Positions 49,848-58,814 of a stretch of DNA of 64,000 nt are shown here, one piece after another. Each line of letters starts with the position of its first letter. Within the stretch, counting starts at the first letter, position 1. A program made the position numbers and the translations under genes. Origin of the DNA: UBA1573 sp016794285 (GTDB taxonomy: Bacteria > Pseudomonadota > Alphaproteobacteria > Micavibrionales > Micavibrionaceae); assembly GCA_016794285.1 (NCBI GenBank), contig JAEUKO010000001.1:18704-82703 (forward strand). Direction: 5' to 3'. The notes below the pieces were generated by a model. The model was given only the letters and a program-made list of their open reading frames with translations. It searched no databases and had not been told where the DNA came from.

Positions 49848-51230
49848 CTAACTTTTAAGAATAAAGGATTTCATCTTTGAAAAATCATTGGGAAGAACGC
49901 TCAAACGTTCGGGACGGGTCATTAAGTCGGCAAGCTGGGGTGGTAAATGCGGGGTTATACCGCACGCACGCTTGATTGCTGCGGGGAATTTGGCCGGGTG
50001 AGCACAAGCCAGAGCCACAAAGGGTGTGGATGAGTCAACTTTTTCTTCGGCACGCGCTTTTAGCATAGCCTTAATTCCGACGGCTGTGTGAGGATCGACC
50101 ACTTGCCCGTAATCGGTGTACATTCGATCAATGATGCGTAACGTTTCATCATCATCACAGCGATAGGCTATAAAATCTTGTCGGGCTGTGGACATTAAAT
50201 CTGGCTCCAGCGTAAATGTTCCGCTGGATTTGAATTGATCCATCAAGGCGGCAAGGCGAGGACTATCCCGTCCGAGCAGGTCCCACAGATAACGCTCGAA
50301 GTTACTGGACACCTGAATGTCCATGCTAGGGCTTAGGCTGGGGATGACGGATTCTCGTTGCATGGTTCCGCTGACAAAAAAGCGGGTGAGAATATCATTC
50401 TGGTTCGAGCCGACAACTAAGGGCCCGATATTCGCTCCCATGCGTTTTGCAACATAGGCGGCATAAACGTTGCCAAAATTTCCTGTCGGAACAGCAAAGG
50501 CAACTGGTTTTTCGAATTGAGAAGCCGCCCATACATAGTAGACAGTTTGGGCAATAATTCGAGCCCAGTTAATTGAATTGATGGCGGAAAGAGTTTTTTT
50601 TGCACGCAGGTCAGAATCGCTGAAGGCTTGTTTGACGAGGGCCTGGCAGTCATCAAAACTGCCTTCGATTGCAATATTATGGATGTTCTCAGAAAGAACT
50701 GTGGTCATCTGACGTCGCTGCACTTCGGAGGTCCGCCCATGCGGGTGCAGAATGTAAACAGTGATATTCTCGCGTCCTTTGCAGGCTTCAATCGCTGCTG
50801 ATCCAGTATCTCCGGATGTGGCCCCTATAATGGTTAGATGCTGGCCGCTTTTTTGTAGGGTGAGGTCAAACAAGCGTCCTAGAAGCTGGAGGGCAACATC
50901 TTTGAATGCCAAAGTCGGTCCGTGAAACAGCTCCATCAAAAAAGTGTGCTCATCAAGAGGGCATAAGGGTGCTGGATGTCCCCCCATGAAAACCTTGTCG
51001 TTGTATGTGTCTTCTAAGAGAGCAAGGAGTTCGGAGCGGGATATATCTCCATCGGTATAGGGGCCGATCACTTGTGCGGCAATCTCGATATAGCTTTCTT
51101 TTCCGGAAAACTTTGGTAGAGAAGCCCAATGATCGGGCACAAAGAGTCCGCCATCAGAGGCCAGTCCGGACATTAGAACATCCAGAAAAGAAGCAGGAGG
51201 GGTGGTTCCACGAGTTGAAAGATATTTCAT
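49848..51230 (-). CDS. thrC: Threonine synthase
   Basis: A 460-residue PLP enzyme converting O-phosphohomoserine to threonine. It begins MKYLSTRG, with the PLP lysine in FHGPTLAFKDVALQLLG and the phosphate loop GATSGDTGSAAIEA. It overlaps the stop of a 49-codon upstream frame (ATGA) and has no Shine-Dalgarno of its own. A terminator-like hairpin lies 59 nt upstream. Together these suggest leader-mediated control. The M16 gene follows by 9 nt. Confidence 0.95.
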   Translation of the reverse strand: MKYLSTRGTTPPASFLDVLMSGLASDGGLFVPDHWASLPKFSGKESYIEIAAQVIGPYTDGDISRSELLALLEDTYNDKVFMGGHPAPLCPLDEHTFLMELFHGPTLAFKDVALQLLGRLFDLTLQKSGQHLTIIGATSGDTGSAAIEACKGRENITVYILHPHGRTSEVQRRQMTTVLSENIHNIAIEGSFDDCQALVKQAFSDSDLRAKKTLSAINSINWARIIAQTVYYVWAASQFEKPVAFAVPTGNFGNVYAAYVAKRMGANIGPLVVGSNQNDILTRFFVSGTMQRESVIPSLSPSMDIQVSSNFERYLWDLLGRDSPRLAALMDQFKSSGTFTLEPDLMSTARQDFIAYRCDDDETLRIIDRMYTDYGQVVDPHTAVGIKAMLKARAEEKVDSSTPFVALACAHPAKFPAAIKRACGITPHLPPQLADLMTRPERLSVLPNDFSKMKSFILKS

Positions 51231-51376
51231 AGAACCGTTATACGGCGAAGCCGTACAAATGTCACCTTTGTTTCACTTCCAACAACAAAAACCCCGCAAG
51301 ACGCAAGGCCTGACGGGGTTTGAGAATTGTTTCTGATGAGGTAGAACACGGAATTTTTATTCTCGCGGATCTTCAT
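51227..51376 (-). CDS. Possible 49-codon leader ORF coupled to thrC
   Basis: An ATG-started frame (MKIRENKNSVFYLIRNN at its N-terminus) runs to a TGA that overlaps the thrC start as ATGA. It contains the orphan terminator hairpin within its coding sequence. Thr and Ile codons are present (4 Thr, 3 Ile) but not clustered. The upstream region has no clear Shine-Dalgarno. It may be a translated leader that couples ribosome entry to thrC, or chance in AT-rich DNA. Confidence 0.3.
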   Translation of the reverse strand: MKIRENKNSVFYLIRNNSQTPSGLASCGVFVVGSETKVTFVRLRRITVL

Positions 51377-51582
51377 ATATACAAGAAAATCGGAGCGAAA
51401 ATATCATAAAAATATGCCAAAAGAAACAAATATATTGAGCTAGGCACCTCATTTCTTGATACAAATTTACAATTTTCTTGCTTGGGGAGACTGTGCTGGT
51501 ATATGGTCCGGCAAAAGCTTGTAGCAGAACAAGTGACGGCGTAACTTTAGAGAAACTTATTTTAAGTTAGGGTGTGTTCTTA
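51240..51582. other. Intergenic region between thrC and the transporter
   Basis: A 343-bp AT-rich divergent region. It contains the terminator-like hairpin at 51289-51321, a small TACGGC/GCCGTA hairpin at 51240-51255, the possible 49-codon minus-strand leader and a weak + strand promoter candidate (TTGCTT, 16 bp, TATATG at 51500-51505) for the transporter. Confidence 0.5.
51289..51321 (-). terminator. Terminator-like hairpin upstream of thrC
   Basis: An AAACCCCG/CGGGGTTT stem of 8 bp flanks a 17-nt loop. On the minus strand it continues as GGGGTTTTTGTTGTT, a proper U-rich tail. No minus-strand gene ends here. It could be an attenuator in the thrC leader or the 3' end of a small RNA made from about 51380. 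Confidence 0.6.
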
Positions 51583-52932
51583 ATGATGAATGAAGTCGAA
51601 GTCGTCAGTGCGACGATATTTGGTATTCCTGCTTCGTTTGTAGCGGTTGGAATTATGGCGATGGTTTACGCCGTAATCATTGCTGAGAAAATGAATCAGG
51701 CGGTTATTGCCTTGATTGCGGCATCTATCGCAATTTTGCTGGGCATTCTGAATCAGGAAGAGGCGATTAAAGCAATCGACTTTAATACGTTATTTCTGTT
51801 GATTGGCATGATGGTCATTGTTGGTATCATGAAACAGACAGGCATTTTTCAGTATGTTGCAATTGTTTCGGCCAAGATGGTTCGGGCCTCACCTCGTGGT
51901 CTTCTTATCGTTTTATCTCTTATTACGGCTGTCTTTTCGGCTTTTCTTGATAACGTGACGACCGTTATGCTGATCGTGCCAATTGTTTTGTTGCTGACAG
52001 AACAATTAAAGCTGAACCCTTATCCCTTCCTGCTTTCACAAATTATTTTCTCGAATGTCGGAGGGACGGCCACGCTGATCGGTGATCCGCCTAATATTTT
52101 GATTGGCTCTGCGGTTGGTTTGAGCTTCATGGATTTCTTACTGAATATGGGGCCGGTTATTTTGGTAAATATTGTGGTGCTGTTATTTGTGTTCGATTCG
52201 ATTTGGGGGCGTCGCCTTAAAACATCTATGAGAGCGCGGGCGCACCTGTTGCGTTATGAACCGGCCAAAGCTTTGAAAAACCATGTTCTGTTGGTCAAAT
52301 CTTTTGTGGTGCTGGCATTGGTTTTGTTTGGCTTCACGGTTGGACACAACCTGTTTCACGTTGAAACGGGAACAGTGGCCTTGGCGGGGGCAAGCTTGTT
52401 GATGTTTCTTGATGGGTGGGGGCATCGCTTGTCGGAGAAAAACGAGAAAGTCCACGAAGCCTTCCATGAAGTTGAATGGGATACCATCTTCTTTTTCATG
52501 GGCTTGTTCATTGTTGTTGCGAGTCTTGAAAATACGGGGATTCTTAGCCTTGTTGCTGACCAGATTACCAAAGTAACTGATGGTGATTTTGCAAAGACAG
52601 GCTATGTCATTCTATGGGCCTCAACGTTCTTTTCGGCTTTTATCAATAACATTCCTTTTGTGGCAACCCTGATCCCGATTATCCAAAACATGGCAGATAC
52701 TTTCGGGGGAGCAGACAAGCTTGATCCTTTGTGGTGGAGTCTGGTTCTTGGGGCGTGCCTTGGAGGGAACGGGACCTTGATCGGGGCGAGTGCCAATGTT
52801 ATGGTGGCCTCCTACGCTCAACGGGCGGGGCACAATATTTCGTTTATGAAATATCTGGCTCACGGCTTTCCCTTGACTATTCTAACGATTATAGTTGCGA
52901 ATGTTTATCTGACACTGCGTTACTTTATGTAG
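51583..52932 (+). CDS. ArsB/NhaD-type ion transporter (SLC13-like, P-protein family)
   Basis: A 449-residue membrane protein with about 11 hydrophobic helices. Twin re-entrant motifs are visible: FLDNVTTVMLIVP with GDPPNILIGSAVG in the first half, and FINNIPFVATLIPII with GNGTLIGASANVM in the second. These are characteristic of the ion transporter (IT) superfamily, including ArsB and NhaD Na+/H+ antiporters. The substrate is uncertain; a Na+/H+ antiporter or anion permease is plausible. The ATG at 51583 is preferred to a GTG at 51574. It sits between thrC and acpP within the split fab cluster. Confidence 0.85.
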   Translation: MMNEVEVVSATIFGIPASFVAVGIMAMVYAVIIAEKMNQAVIALIAASIAILLGILNQEEAIKAIDFNTLFLLIGMMVIVGIMKQTGIFQYVAIVSAKMVRASPRGLLIVLSLITAVFSAFLDNVTTVMLIVPIVLLLTEQLKLNPYPFLLSQIIFSNVGGTATLIGDPPNILIGSAVGLSFMDFLLNMGPVILVNIVVLLFVFDSIWGRRLKTSMRARAHLLRYEPAKALKNHVLLVKSFVVLALVLFGFTVGHNLFHVETGTVALAGASLLMFLDGWGHRLSEKNEKVHEAFHEVEWDTIFFFMGLFIVVASLENTGILSLVADQITKVTDGDFAKTGYVILWASTFFSAFINNIPFVATLIPIIQNMADTFGGADKLDPLWWSLVLGACLGGNGTLIGASANVMVASYAQRAGHNISFMKYLAHGFPLTILTIIVANVYLTLRYFM

Positions 52933-53089
52933 GGAGAGAATGGGCGGAGCGGTGATTACATAAACTAATTATCGTCTTTGTTAAGAAAGCCTTGTGGCTT
53001 TGTCCACTTTCTCTCTTGCAAATGCGAAAAAGGCTGGTTAAGTTCGAGCCGTTCTGAAAACTTAAGTCAAACCAATACGGAAACAAAAA

Positions 53090-53326
53090 ATGAGCGATAT
53101 TGCTGAACGCGTTAAAAAGATTGTGGTCGAACATCTCGGTGTTGATGCCGAAAAAGTGACCGAAGCCGCAAGTTTCATTGATGATCTAGGGGCTGATTCC
53201 CTTGATACGGTTGAACTTGTCATGGCCTTTGAGGAAGAATTCAACGTGGAGATCCCTGACGACGCTGCCGAAAAAATTCAAACGGTTGGCGATGCGGTTA
53301 GCTTCATTTCCTCCAAAGCTGCGTAA
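53090..53326 (+). CDS. acpP: Acyl carrier protein
   Basis: The 78-residue carrier of growing fatty acyl chains. The phosphopantetheine attachment Ser37 is in GADSLDTVELVMAFEEEF. The protein is acidic and of normal length. A terminator-like hairpin follows immediately, then fabF, so acpP is probably made in excess over fabF by partial termination. In most proteobacteria it follows fabG directly; here about 6 kb separates them. Confidence 0.97.
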   Translation: MSDIAERVKKIVVEHLGVDAEKVTEAASFIDDLGADSLDTVELVMAFEEEFNVEIPDDAAEKIQTVGDAVSFISSKAA

Positions 53327-53337
53327 TTTATCAACTC

Positions 53338-53382
53338 AAAAAAGGGGCCGTTCTTGCCAAAGCTCTTGGCGCGGCCCTTTTT
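53338..53382 (+). terminator. Intrinsic terminator between acpP and fabF
   Basis: A long stem AAAAAGGGGCCG/CGGCCCTTTTT (one bulge) has an inner GCCAA/TTGGC stem and a T5 tail. It lies 11 nt after the acpP stop and 20 nt before the fabF start, so it is likely a leaky terminator that sets the acpP:fabF ratio. Confidence 0.75.
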
Positions 53383-53401
53383 CTTGGTACAATTGGGCAT
53401 C

Positions 53402-54667
53402 ATGAGACGTGTTGTTATTACAGGTATGGGTATGGTCTCCCCCTTGGGCGTTGGGGTAGCGCGCAACTGGGCGGCTATTACATCCGGAAAAAGTGGTTTG
53501 CGCAGGATCGAACGCTTTGACGTGGCGGATATGGCTTCGCAAGTGGCGGGCATGGTTCCTTACGCATCGGAAGGCGATCCTGACGGATTTAACCCTGACC
53601 TTACTCTTGCTCCCAAAGAACAGAAGAAAGTTGATACTTTTATCCTCTATGCGATGGCTGCTGCGGACGAAGCGGTGGCTGATAGCGGCTGGAAACCAGA
53701 AACAATTGAAGACCAAGAACGCAGCGGTGTGATGATTGGTTCTGGCATTGGTGGGCTGCAAAGCATTTATGAAACTTCTATCGTCTTGGCTGAAAAGGGT
53801 CCGCGCCGCGTGTCACCTTTTGCGATTCCGGCTATGCTCATTAACTTGGCTTCTGGCCATGTGTCGATCAAACACGGTTTCAAAGGCCCAAACCACTCGG
53901 TGGTAACAGCCTGTGCTTCTGGTTCTCATGCCATTGGCGATGCGGCTCGCTTGATTATATTGGGAGATGCCGATGTCATGGTGGCGGGAGGAGCAGAGGC
54001 GGCGGTGAACCGATTGGGCCTTGCTTCTTTTGCAGCTTGCCGTGCGTTGTCAACCTCTTACAATGACAACCCAACGGGGGCTTCACGTCCTTTTGACGAG
54101 GGGCGGGACGGGTTTGTGATTGCGGAAGGATCGGGAATCGTCATTCTTGAAGAATATGAGCATGCGAAAAAGCGTGGGGCAAAAATTTATGCCGAAGTGA
54201 TTGGCTATGGCCTTTCCGGTGATGCGTATCACATCACCTCCCCTGCTGAAAACGGGGACGGAGGGTTTCGCGCCATGAGGGCAGCTCTGGCGCGTGCTGA
54301 GATCAATCCTTCTGATGTTGACTATATCAATGCTCACGGGACGTCGACTCCTTTGGGGGATGGTATTGAGTGTGGTGCAGTTAAACGGATTTTTGGCAGT
54401 GCCATTGACGGGGTGATGATGTCTTCGACCAAATCCGCAATTGGCCACCTCCTGGGGGCTGCGGGTGCGGTTGAGGCAATTTACTCTGTTAAGGCAATTG
54501 AAACAGGAATGGTCCCTCCAACGCTTAATCTCGAAAACGTTTCGGAATCATGCCGTGGAATTGATCTGGTTCCAAATGTTGCCAAAGAAAAGAAAGTGCG
54601 GATTGTCCTTTCAAACTCCTTTGGGTTTGGTGGAACGAATGCGTCTTTGGTTTTGAAAGCCGTTTAA
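53402..54667 (+). CDS. fabF: 3-oxoacyl-ACP synthase II
   Basis: A 421-residue condensing enzyme for fatty acid elongation. It starts MRRVVITGMGMVSPLG. The catalytic Cys171 is in VVTACASGSHAIGD, with His residues in NAHGTSTPLGD and KSAIGHLLGAAG. The ATG at 53402 is the family start; an open extension to 53354 covers the terminator. mltG follows 3 nt later, as in other proteobacteria. Confidence 0.96.
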   Translation: MRRVVITGMGMVSPLGVGVARNWAAITSGKSGLRRIERFDVADMASQVAGMVPYASEGDPDGFNPDLTLAPKEQKKVDTFILYAMAAADEAVADSGWKPETIEDQERSGVMIGSGIGGLQSIYETSIVLAEKGPRRVSPFAIPAMLINLASGHVSIKHGFKGPNHSVVTACASGSHAIGDAARLIILGDADVMVAGGAEAAVNRLGLASFAACRALSTSYNDNPTGASRPFDEGRDGFVIAEGSGIVILEEYEHAKKRGAKIYAEVIGYGLSGDAYHITSPAENGDGGFRAMRAALARAEINPSDVDYINAHGTSTPLGDGIECGAVKRIFGSAIDGVMMSSTKSAIGHLLGAAGAVEAIYSVKAIETGMVPPTLNLENVSESCRGIDLVPNVAKEKKVRIVLSNSFGFGGTNASLVLKAV

Positions 54668-54670
54668 TTC

Positions 54671-55660
54671 ATGAAAAAGCGTTTGGGTGTTATTCTGGCG
54701 ATTCTCTTCCTCGCTGGATTTCTGCTATTTGAAAACGCGTGGAGCGTTTGGCAGCTTGAAGGACCGCTCGCTTCATCTAAGATTGTTGATGTTTCCAGAG
54801 GGACTGGCCTACGAACTATTGGGGAGCAGCTGGAAAAGGAGCAGGTTATATCGTGTCGCTGGGCTTTTGCGGCGGCGGTTCTCGCTACAGGTCAAAGAGG
54901 AAGGCTTCAAGCTGGAGAGTATGAATTTCCTAAGGGAATCTCCCTGAAAGACGTAGTCCAAAAGCTGGCTCTAGGGCAAACCTATCAAAGAAAAATTACC
55001 ATCCCTGAGGGGCTGACCAGTTTTGAAATTGTCGCGCTGTTGATGGACTCTGAGCAAATGAGTGGGGCGGTCACCGAGATTCCCAAAGAGGGGAGCCTCT
55101 TGCCGGATACCTATTACTATAAAGCAGGAGAAGATCGGGCTGCTAAAATTAGGCAAATGCAAAAATCTATGCAGGACTATCTTGCGAAGGCGTGGGGGAA
55201 GCGAGTTCCTTCAGATATTTTGAAAACGCCGGAAGAGGTCTTGATTTTGGCTTCTATTGTCGAAAAAGAAACAAGCGTGGCTGCAGAGCGAAGCCGGATT
55301 GCAGGTGTCTTTATTAACCGATTGCGGATCGGGATGAAATTGCAAACGGACCCAACAATTATTTATGCTCTAACCGGAGGCAAGCCAAAAAACGAAGGAC
55401 AGGGTCCTCTGGGGCGGCGGTTGTTAACCAAGGACTTGATGGAAAACAAGTCCCCTTATAACACTTATTTGTATGCCGGATTGCCACCAGGTCCGATTGC
55501 TAACCCCGGGCGGGCGGCGATTGATGCGGTTTTGCAACCTGAGGAACATAAATTTCTGTACTTCGTAGCCGATGGGAATGGCGGCCATGTCTTCGCTGAA
55601 ACGCTGGAGGCGCATAATCAGAATGTAGCTAAATGGCGGAGTGTGCGAGATAAGCCATGA
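54671..55660 (+). CDS. mltG: Endolytic murein transglycosylase
   Basis: A 329-residue YceG-like inner-membrane enzyme that cuts nascent glycan strands and sets their length. It has one N-terminal transmembrane segment (residues 5-21) and a LysM-like subdomain (about 35-105, SLKDVVQKLALGQTYQRKITIPEG). The catalytic Glu198 is in ILASIVEKET, followed by FINRLRIGMKLQTDPTIIYAL. It follows fabF by 3 nt and overlaps the next HAD gene by 4 nt. Confidence 0.94.
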   Translation: MKKRLGVILAILFLAGFLLFENAWSVWQLEGPLASSKIVDVSRGTGLRTIGEQLEKEQVISCRWAFAAAVLATGQRGRLQAGEYEFPKGISLKDVVQKLALGQTYQRKITIPEGLTSFEIVALLMDSEQMSGAVTEIPKEGSLLPDTYYYKAGEDRAAKIRQMQKSMQDYLAKAWGKRVPSDILKTPEEVLILASIVEKETSVAAERSRIAGVFINRLRIGMKLQTDPTIIYALTGGKPKNEGQGPLGRRLLTKDLMENKSPYNTYLYAGLPPGPIANPGRAAIDAVLQPEEHKFLYFVADGNGGHVFAETLEAHNQNVAKWRSVRDKP

Positions 55661-56547
55661 ACAAACGCCTGATTATTCTGGACCTTGATAATACGATGAT
55701 CGATACCCTCCATGTCTGGGGAACTTCTTTGGCAAAATTGTTGGAGGGTCTTTCAAATGGGTTGAGTCTTTCCAAAAAAACTTTGCACGACCTCGTGCGG
55801 CGAACTCATGGGCAATACCGGTTTAATGATGGAGTTTCCCTGATTGACTGGATGTTTGAAGACGGCCAAGGATTAAAATCTTCCCGATTGGCAAGCAATT
55901 GGCAGTTGGTGGCGCGGAACGTTCAGGAAGAATGGATGCGGCAGAGCGCGGCTTTGAGCACTCCCTATGACGGTATGATCCCAATGTTGCAGCAATGGCG
56001 GGATGATGGGTGCAAGATCGCGATTCAAACCGATGCAGAAAGCTGTGCGGTTCTGCGTCGTCTTTGGTGGATAGCCGTTCATGCCGCAAGAAGAGGGGAA
56101 TTGGACCAACCAGACAATATTTTAGATTTGATAGATGGAATTTATTGTCAGCCTTCGATCCCTCATTCGGCCTTGTATCTTGCCGAGATAGAACCAGAGT
56201 TTAGAAGAGAAATAGAAGAAAAGCTGCATATTTGGCAGGATAAAATTTTTAAGCCTTCCTCAGCTCACCTTATAAAAATTCTGGGAGATCAGAACGTAAC
56301 GCCCGATCAAACACTTTATATTGGCGATGGGCATAAAGACGGAGCCGAGGCAAAATCGTTGTCGGTCGCTTTTGCATGGGCAAGGTACGGAGCAAAAGTT
56401 GCTCCAGAAGTTCTGGCCCTTTATGCCCTAGTGGGAAGCCGGAATTACAGCTATGGCGAACGGACAGTCCTTGATGCGATGGATCAGATGGGAATAATTC
56501 CGGACTATGTTTTCCAAGAAGGTCTGTCAGAAAAAAGGTGTCCTTAA
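55657..56547 (+). CDS. HAD-like hydrolase (unusual large cap)
   Basis: A 296-residue HAD-superfamily protein. Motif I is DLDNTM near residue 9, with the second Asp followed by Asn as in the HAD gene at 7676. An IQTDAES segment lies at the motif II position. A Lys in DKIFKPSS and the late acidic motif YIGDGHKDGAEAKS follow. The region between motifs II and III is long and Trp-rich (RRLWWIAVHAARR). It overlaps the mltG stop (ATGA) and so extends the acpP-fabF-mltG operon. Substrate unknown. It converges with the TPM-PDZ gene, overlapping by 4 nt. Confidence 0.8.
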   Translation: MNKRLIILDLDNTMIDTLHVWGTSLAKLLEGLSNGLSLSKKTLHDLVRRTHGQYRFNDGVSLIDWMFEDGQGLKSSRLASNWQLVARNVQEEWMRQSAALSTPYDGMIPMLQQWRDDGCKIAIQTDAESCAVLRRLWWIAVHAARRGELDQPDNILDLIDGIYCQPSIPHSALYLAEIEPEFRREIEEKLHIWQDKIFKPSSAHLIKILGDQNVTPDQTLYIGDGHKDGAEAKSLSVAFAWARYGAKVAPEVLALYALVGSRNYSYGERTVLDAMDQMGIIPDYVFQEGLSEKRCP

Positions 56548-57857
56548 ACTTTGGGCGGAACAACAAGGTTGAGTTTCAGTGTTACTCCATCTCTCCAGAC
56601 TTCAACTTGAATGGTTTTTCCAGTTTCCAATTCTCCCATGCTGCGAAAAATATCGCGGTGGTCAAATCGTTCAAGACGATCCCACTTCAGAATCACATCC
56701 ATTTCCTTGAGTGGCATAGAAGCAACCGGTGTCCCGGGGTATATTTTTGAAATCCATGTCACGCCTTGGTTATAGTCGGTTGAAACAGTCATACCCCATC
56801 TCATTTTAGGTTGAGCAAAAGGGTAGCCATTGGCATCAAGACTCCAGTCTTGAAAGGCTTCGGCATAGGGAACGGGGCCTCTCATATCAAAATGCCAGTC
56901 ATTACTTACGTTGAAGCGAATGCTTTGCATCATAGTAGAAAAATCAAGTTTCCATGCTCCATCTTCCATGACCAAAAAATAGGGTGCGCATTTTCTATCA
57001 TCTACTTTGTACCGAACAACGGCACGATCTTTTGTTCCAAGAATAACGGCATTGTCCACGGTGCATTGTTTATAGGCAGATAACTCATTTGCCATTTGGC
57101 CTTTGGTGACAACCCATTGTTTTTTCAGTTCTTGTGTGGCACGCGAGTAAATAGCTAAATTTGGAGAGGCATTTCCGTTGGCGAGTTCTGTATGATAAGC
57201 CCTTACGACCTGCTCAGGGGAAAGTCCAGAAGAGGATGGGGATGTAGGCGTTTGCGATGTGGATTCTGGGTGAACATAGCCGGTTCCTATAGAGGCTTTC
57301 GTTTGAGCCCCCGCACCAATGGACAGGTTCTGAGGAAGTTGGGAGGGAGGAATAAACGCGTTTCCCTTTTCAGCTTCTTGCGCTCTTGTGACAATCATCT
57401 CGGTTGTGGCCACGATGCCATCGGCAACTCGATTAGCTTGGAAAAAGGGGATCATTTGTCGTTGCTCGACATAGGCCACAAATCCGTCTGTATAAACGGC
57501 ATCAAGTCCTGCGGAGACTTCCAACCTGACCAGATTCTTCTGTGGATCAATCACTAGCAGCAATCCTTTGCGGGTTTTGCTTCTCTCTCCTATGGCGGCG
57601 GTTTTGAATATTTTGGCTATGTTCTCTGCGGACAGGTTTCCGCTACCTACGCGATAATCGATATCGTACTGTGCCAACAAAGCTTGGTGATATTCAGTAA
57701 GGTGGTTCTTTTGCTCGGGATGAAGAAGGCCAGCTTCATCGCAGACAAATTCAGAAAAACATTCGGCTCCTGAATTTCCTTTCTGGACAAGAAAGAAGAG
57801 TCCTAGAAAAAGAACCAGTAACAAAGCGAGGAAGGAGTGAAAAGGACGGATACGCAT
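56544..57857 (-). CDS. TPM-domain protein fused to NTF2-like and PDZ-like regions
   Basis: A 437-residue envelope protein. The N-terminal signal-anchor (residues 8-26) is followed by a TPM domain (about 33-165; CDEAGLLHPEQKNHLTEYH, GKLLLVIDPQ-like and LVRLEVSAGLDAVYTDGF). A Ser/Thr/Pro linker (about 180-215) comes next, then an NTF2-like/DUF4864-type region (about 216-330). A PDZ-like C-terminus follows (MRWGMTVSTDYNQGVTWISKIYPGTPVASM and a final strand IQVEVWRDGVTLKLNLVV). TPM proteins often pair with LemA, which is encoded just upstream here. The three-part fusion is unusual. Confidence 0.75.
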   Translation of the reverse strand: MRIRPFHSFLALLLVLFLGLFFLVQKGNSGAECFSEFVCDEAGLLHPEQKNHLTEYHQALLAQYDIDYRVGSGNLSAENIAKIFKTAAIGERSKTRKGLLLVIDPQKNLVRLEVSAGLDAVYTDGFVAYVEQRQMIPFFQANRVADGIVATTEMIVTRAQEAEKGNAFIPPSQLPQNLSIGAGAQTKASIGTGYVHPESTSQTPTSPSSSGLSPEQVVRAYHTELANGNASPNLAIYSRATQELKKQWVVTKGQMANELSAYKQCTVDNAVILGTKDRAVVRYKVDDRKCAPYFLVMEDGAWKLDFSTMMQSIRFNVSNDWHFDMRGPVPYAEAFQDWSLDANGYPFAQPKMRWGMTVSTDYNQGVTWISKIYPGTPVASMPLKEMDVILKWDRLERFDHRDIFRSMGELETGKTIQVEVWRDGVTLKLNLVVPPKV

Positions 57858-57869
57858 AAGTGGACCCCT

Positions 57870-58814
57870 CTATTCTTTTGCTGATTGTGAGGAAGATGTT
57901 GTGTCAAGGTTAACAGAAGGGGCAGTGCGTGAGCCTTCATCAGCTTTGAAATAGGCTTTGCGCTGGAAATCCCCTGCGCTGGCAATGAGGCTTTCCGGAA
58001 GCTTGCGGATAGAGGCATTATACTCCCCGACTTTTTCATTAAAAGCCATGCGGGCGACATTAATCCTGTTTTCAGTTCCCTCCAGTTGAGCTTGAAGTTC
58101 TAGGTACTGGTCAGAGGAGCGAAGATTGGGGTAGGACTCGACAACCAGCATGAGCCCTTTGATATTTTCCCCTAACTCCTGCTGGGCCTTAGCCAAGGAT
58201 GCCATATAGGCCTCATCTTCAAGGTGGAGAGCTGTATTGGAAGACATTTCCTTGAGTTTGAGGGATTCGTTTTGAACAGCTTCTATCTGGGAACGCAGAC
58301 GGGTAATGTCTGTTAGGGTTTTTCCTTCGTGTTCGGTAAAGGATTTTACAGTTTTAACCAGATTGGGGATGAGGTCTGCGCGGCGTTGGTAATTGCTTTC
58401 TACCTGTGCCCAAGCTGAAAGGACATCTTCTTCTTTTTCGACTAAGGCATTATATCCAAAGGCAAACCACAAAAGAGAGCCTAGGACAGGCAGACCAATT
58501 AGCAAGGTGCTGATAAAGGATGAAAAAGACGTGTTCATTTCGCCAACCTTTCCCGATTGATTAAGTGTTTCAGAGACGTTTTGAATAATTTGCTCTTTTG
58601 GAGTACCCCCTTCTGAAAGAAACCAAAAAAGAGCAAAGAAAAATAGGAGAGCGGCTCCAACCAAGAGAGGCTTCACTGGAATCTCTGCGTGGTAACGAGG
58701 GGATGTTGTTGGTACGGAATCGGTAAGGCCAAGACTGGCTTTTAGAGTCGAGGCCTGCTCCTGTGTTAATTTTCCGTTTGCCTGCATTGCTGCAATTTTT
58801 GTTTCAAATTTCAC
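57870..58814 (-). CDS. LemA family protein with extended N-terminus
   Basis: A 314-residue inner-membrane protein. An N-terminal SHOCT-like helix (KIAAMQANGKLTQEQASTLKASL) is followed by two hydrophobic segments (about 48-66 and 100-120). The LemA coiled-coil domain starts at YNALVEKEEDVLSAWAQVESNYQRRADLIPNLVKTV (described in pieces: YNALV, then DLIPNLV). The tail is Ser-rich. Typical LemA proteins have about 190 residues and one helix, so the first 100 residues are an addition. It overlaps the DUF2089 gene by 11 nt and precedes the TPM-PDZ gene by 12 nt. Confidence 0.85.
   Translation of the reverse strand: MKFETKIAAMQANGKLTQEQASTLKASLGLTDSVPTTSPRYHAEIPVKPLLVGAALLFFFALFWFLSEGGTPKEQIIQNVSETLNQSGKVGEMNTSFSSFISTLLIGLPVLGSLLWFAFGYNALVEKEEDVLSAWAQVESNYQRRADLIPNLVKTVKSFTEHEGKTLTDITRLRSQIEAVQNESLKLKEMSSNTALHLEDEAYMASLAKAQQELGENIKGLMLVVESYPNLRSSDQYLELQAQLEGTENRINVARMAFNEKVGEYNASIRKLPESLIASAGDFQRKAYFKADEGSRTAPSVNLDTTSSSQSAKE

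Noticed and set aside
52986..53001. AAAGCC/GGCTTT hairpin after the transporter as a terminator
   Set aside because: The stem is only 6 bp and has no U-tract; too weak to call.
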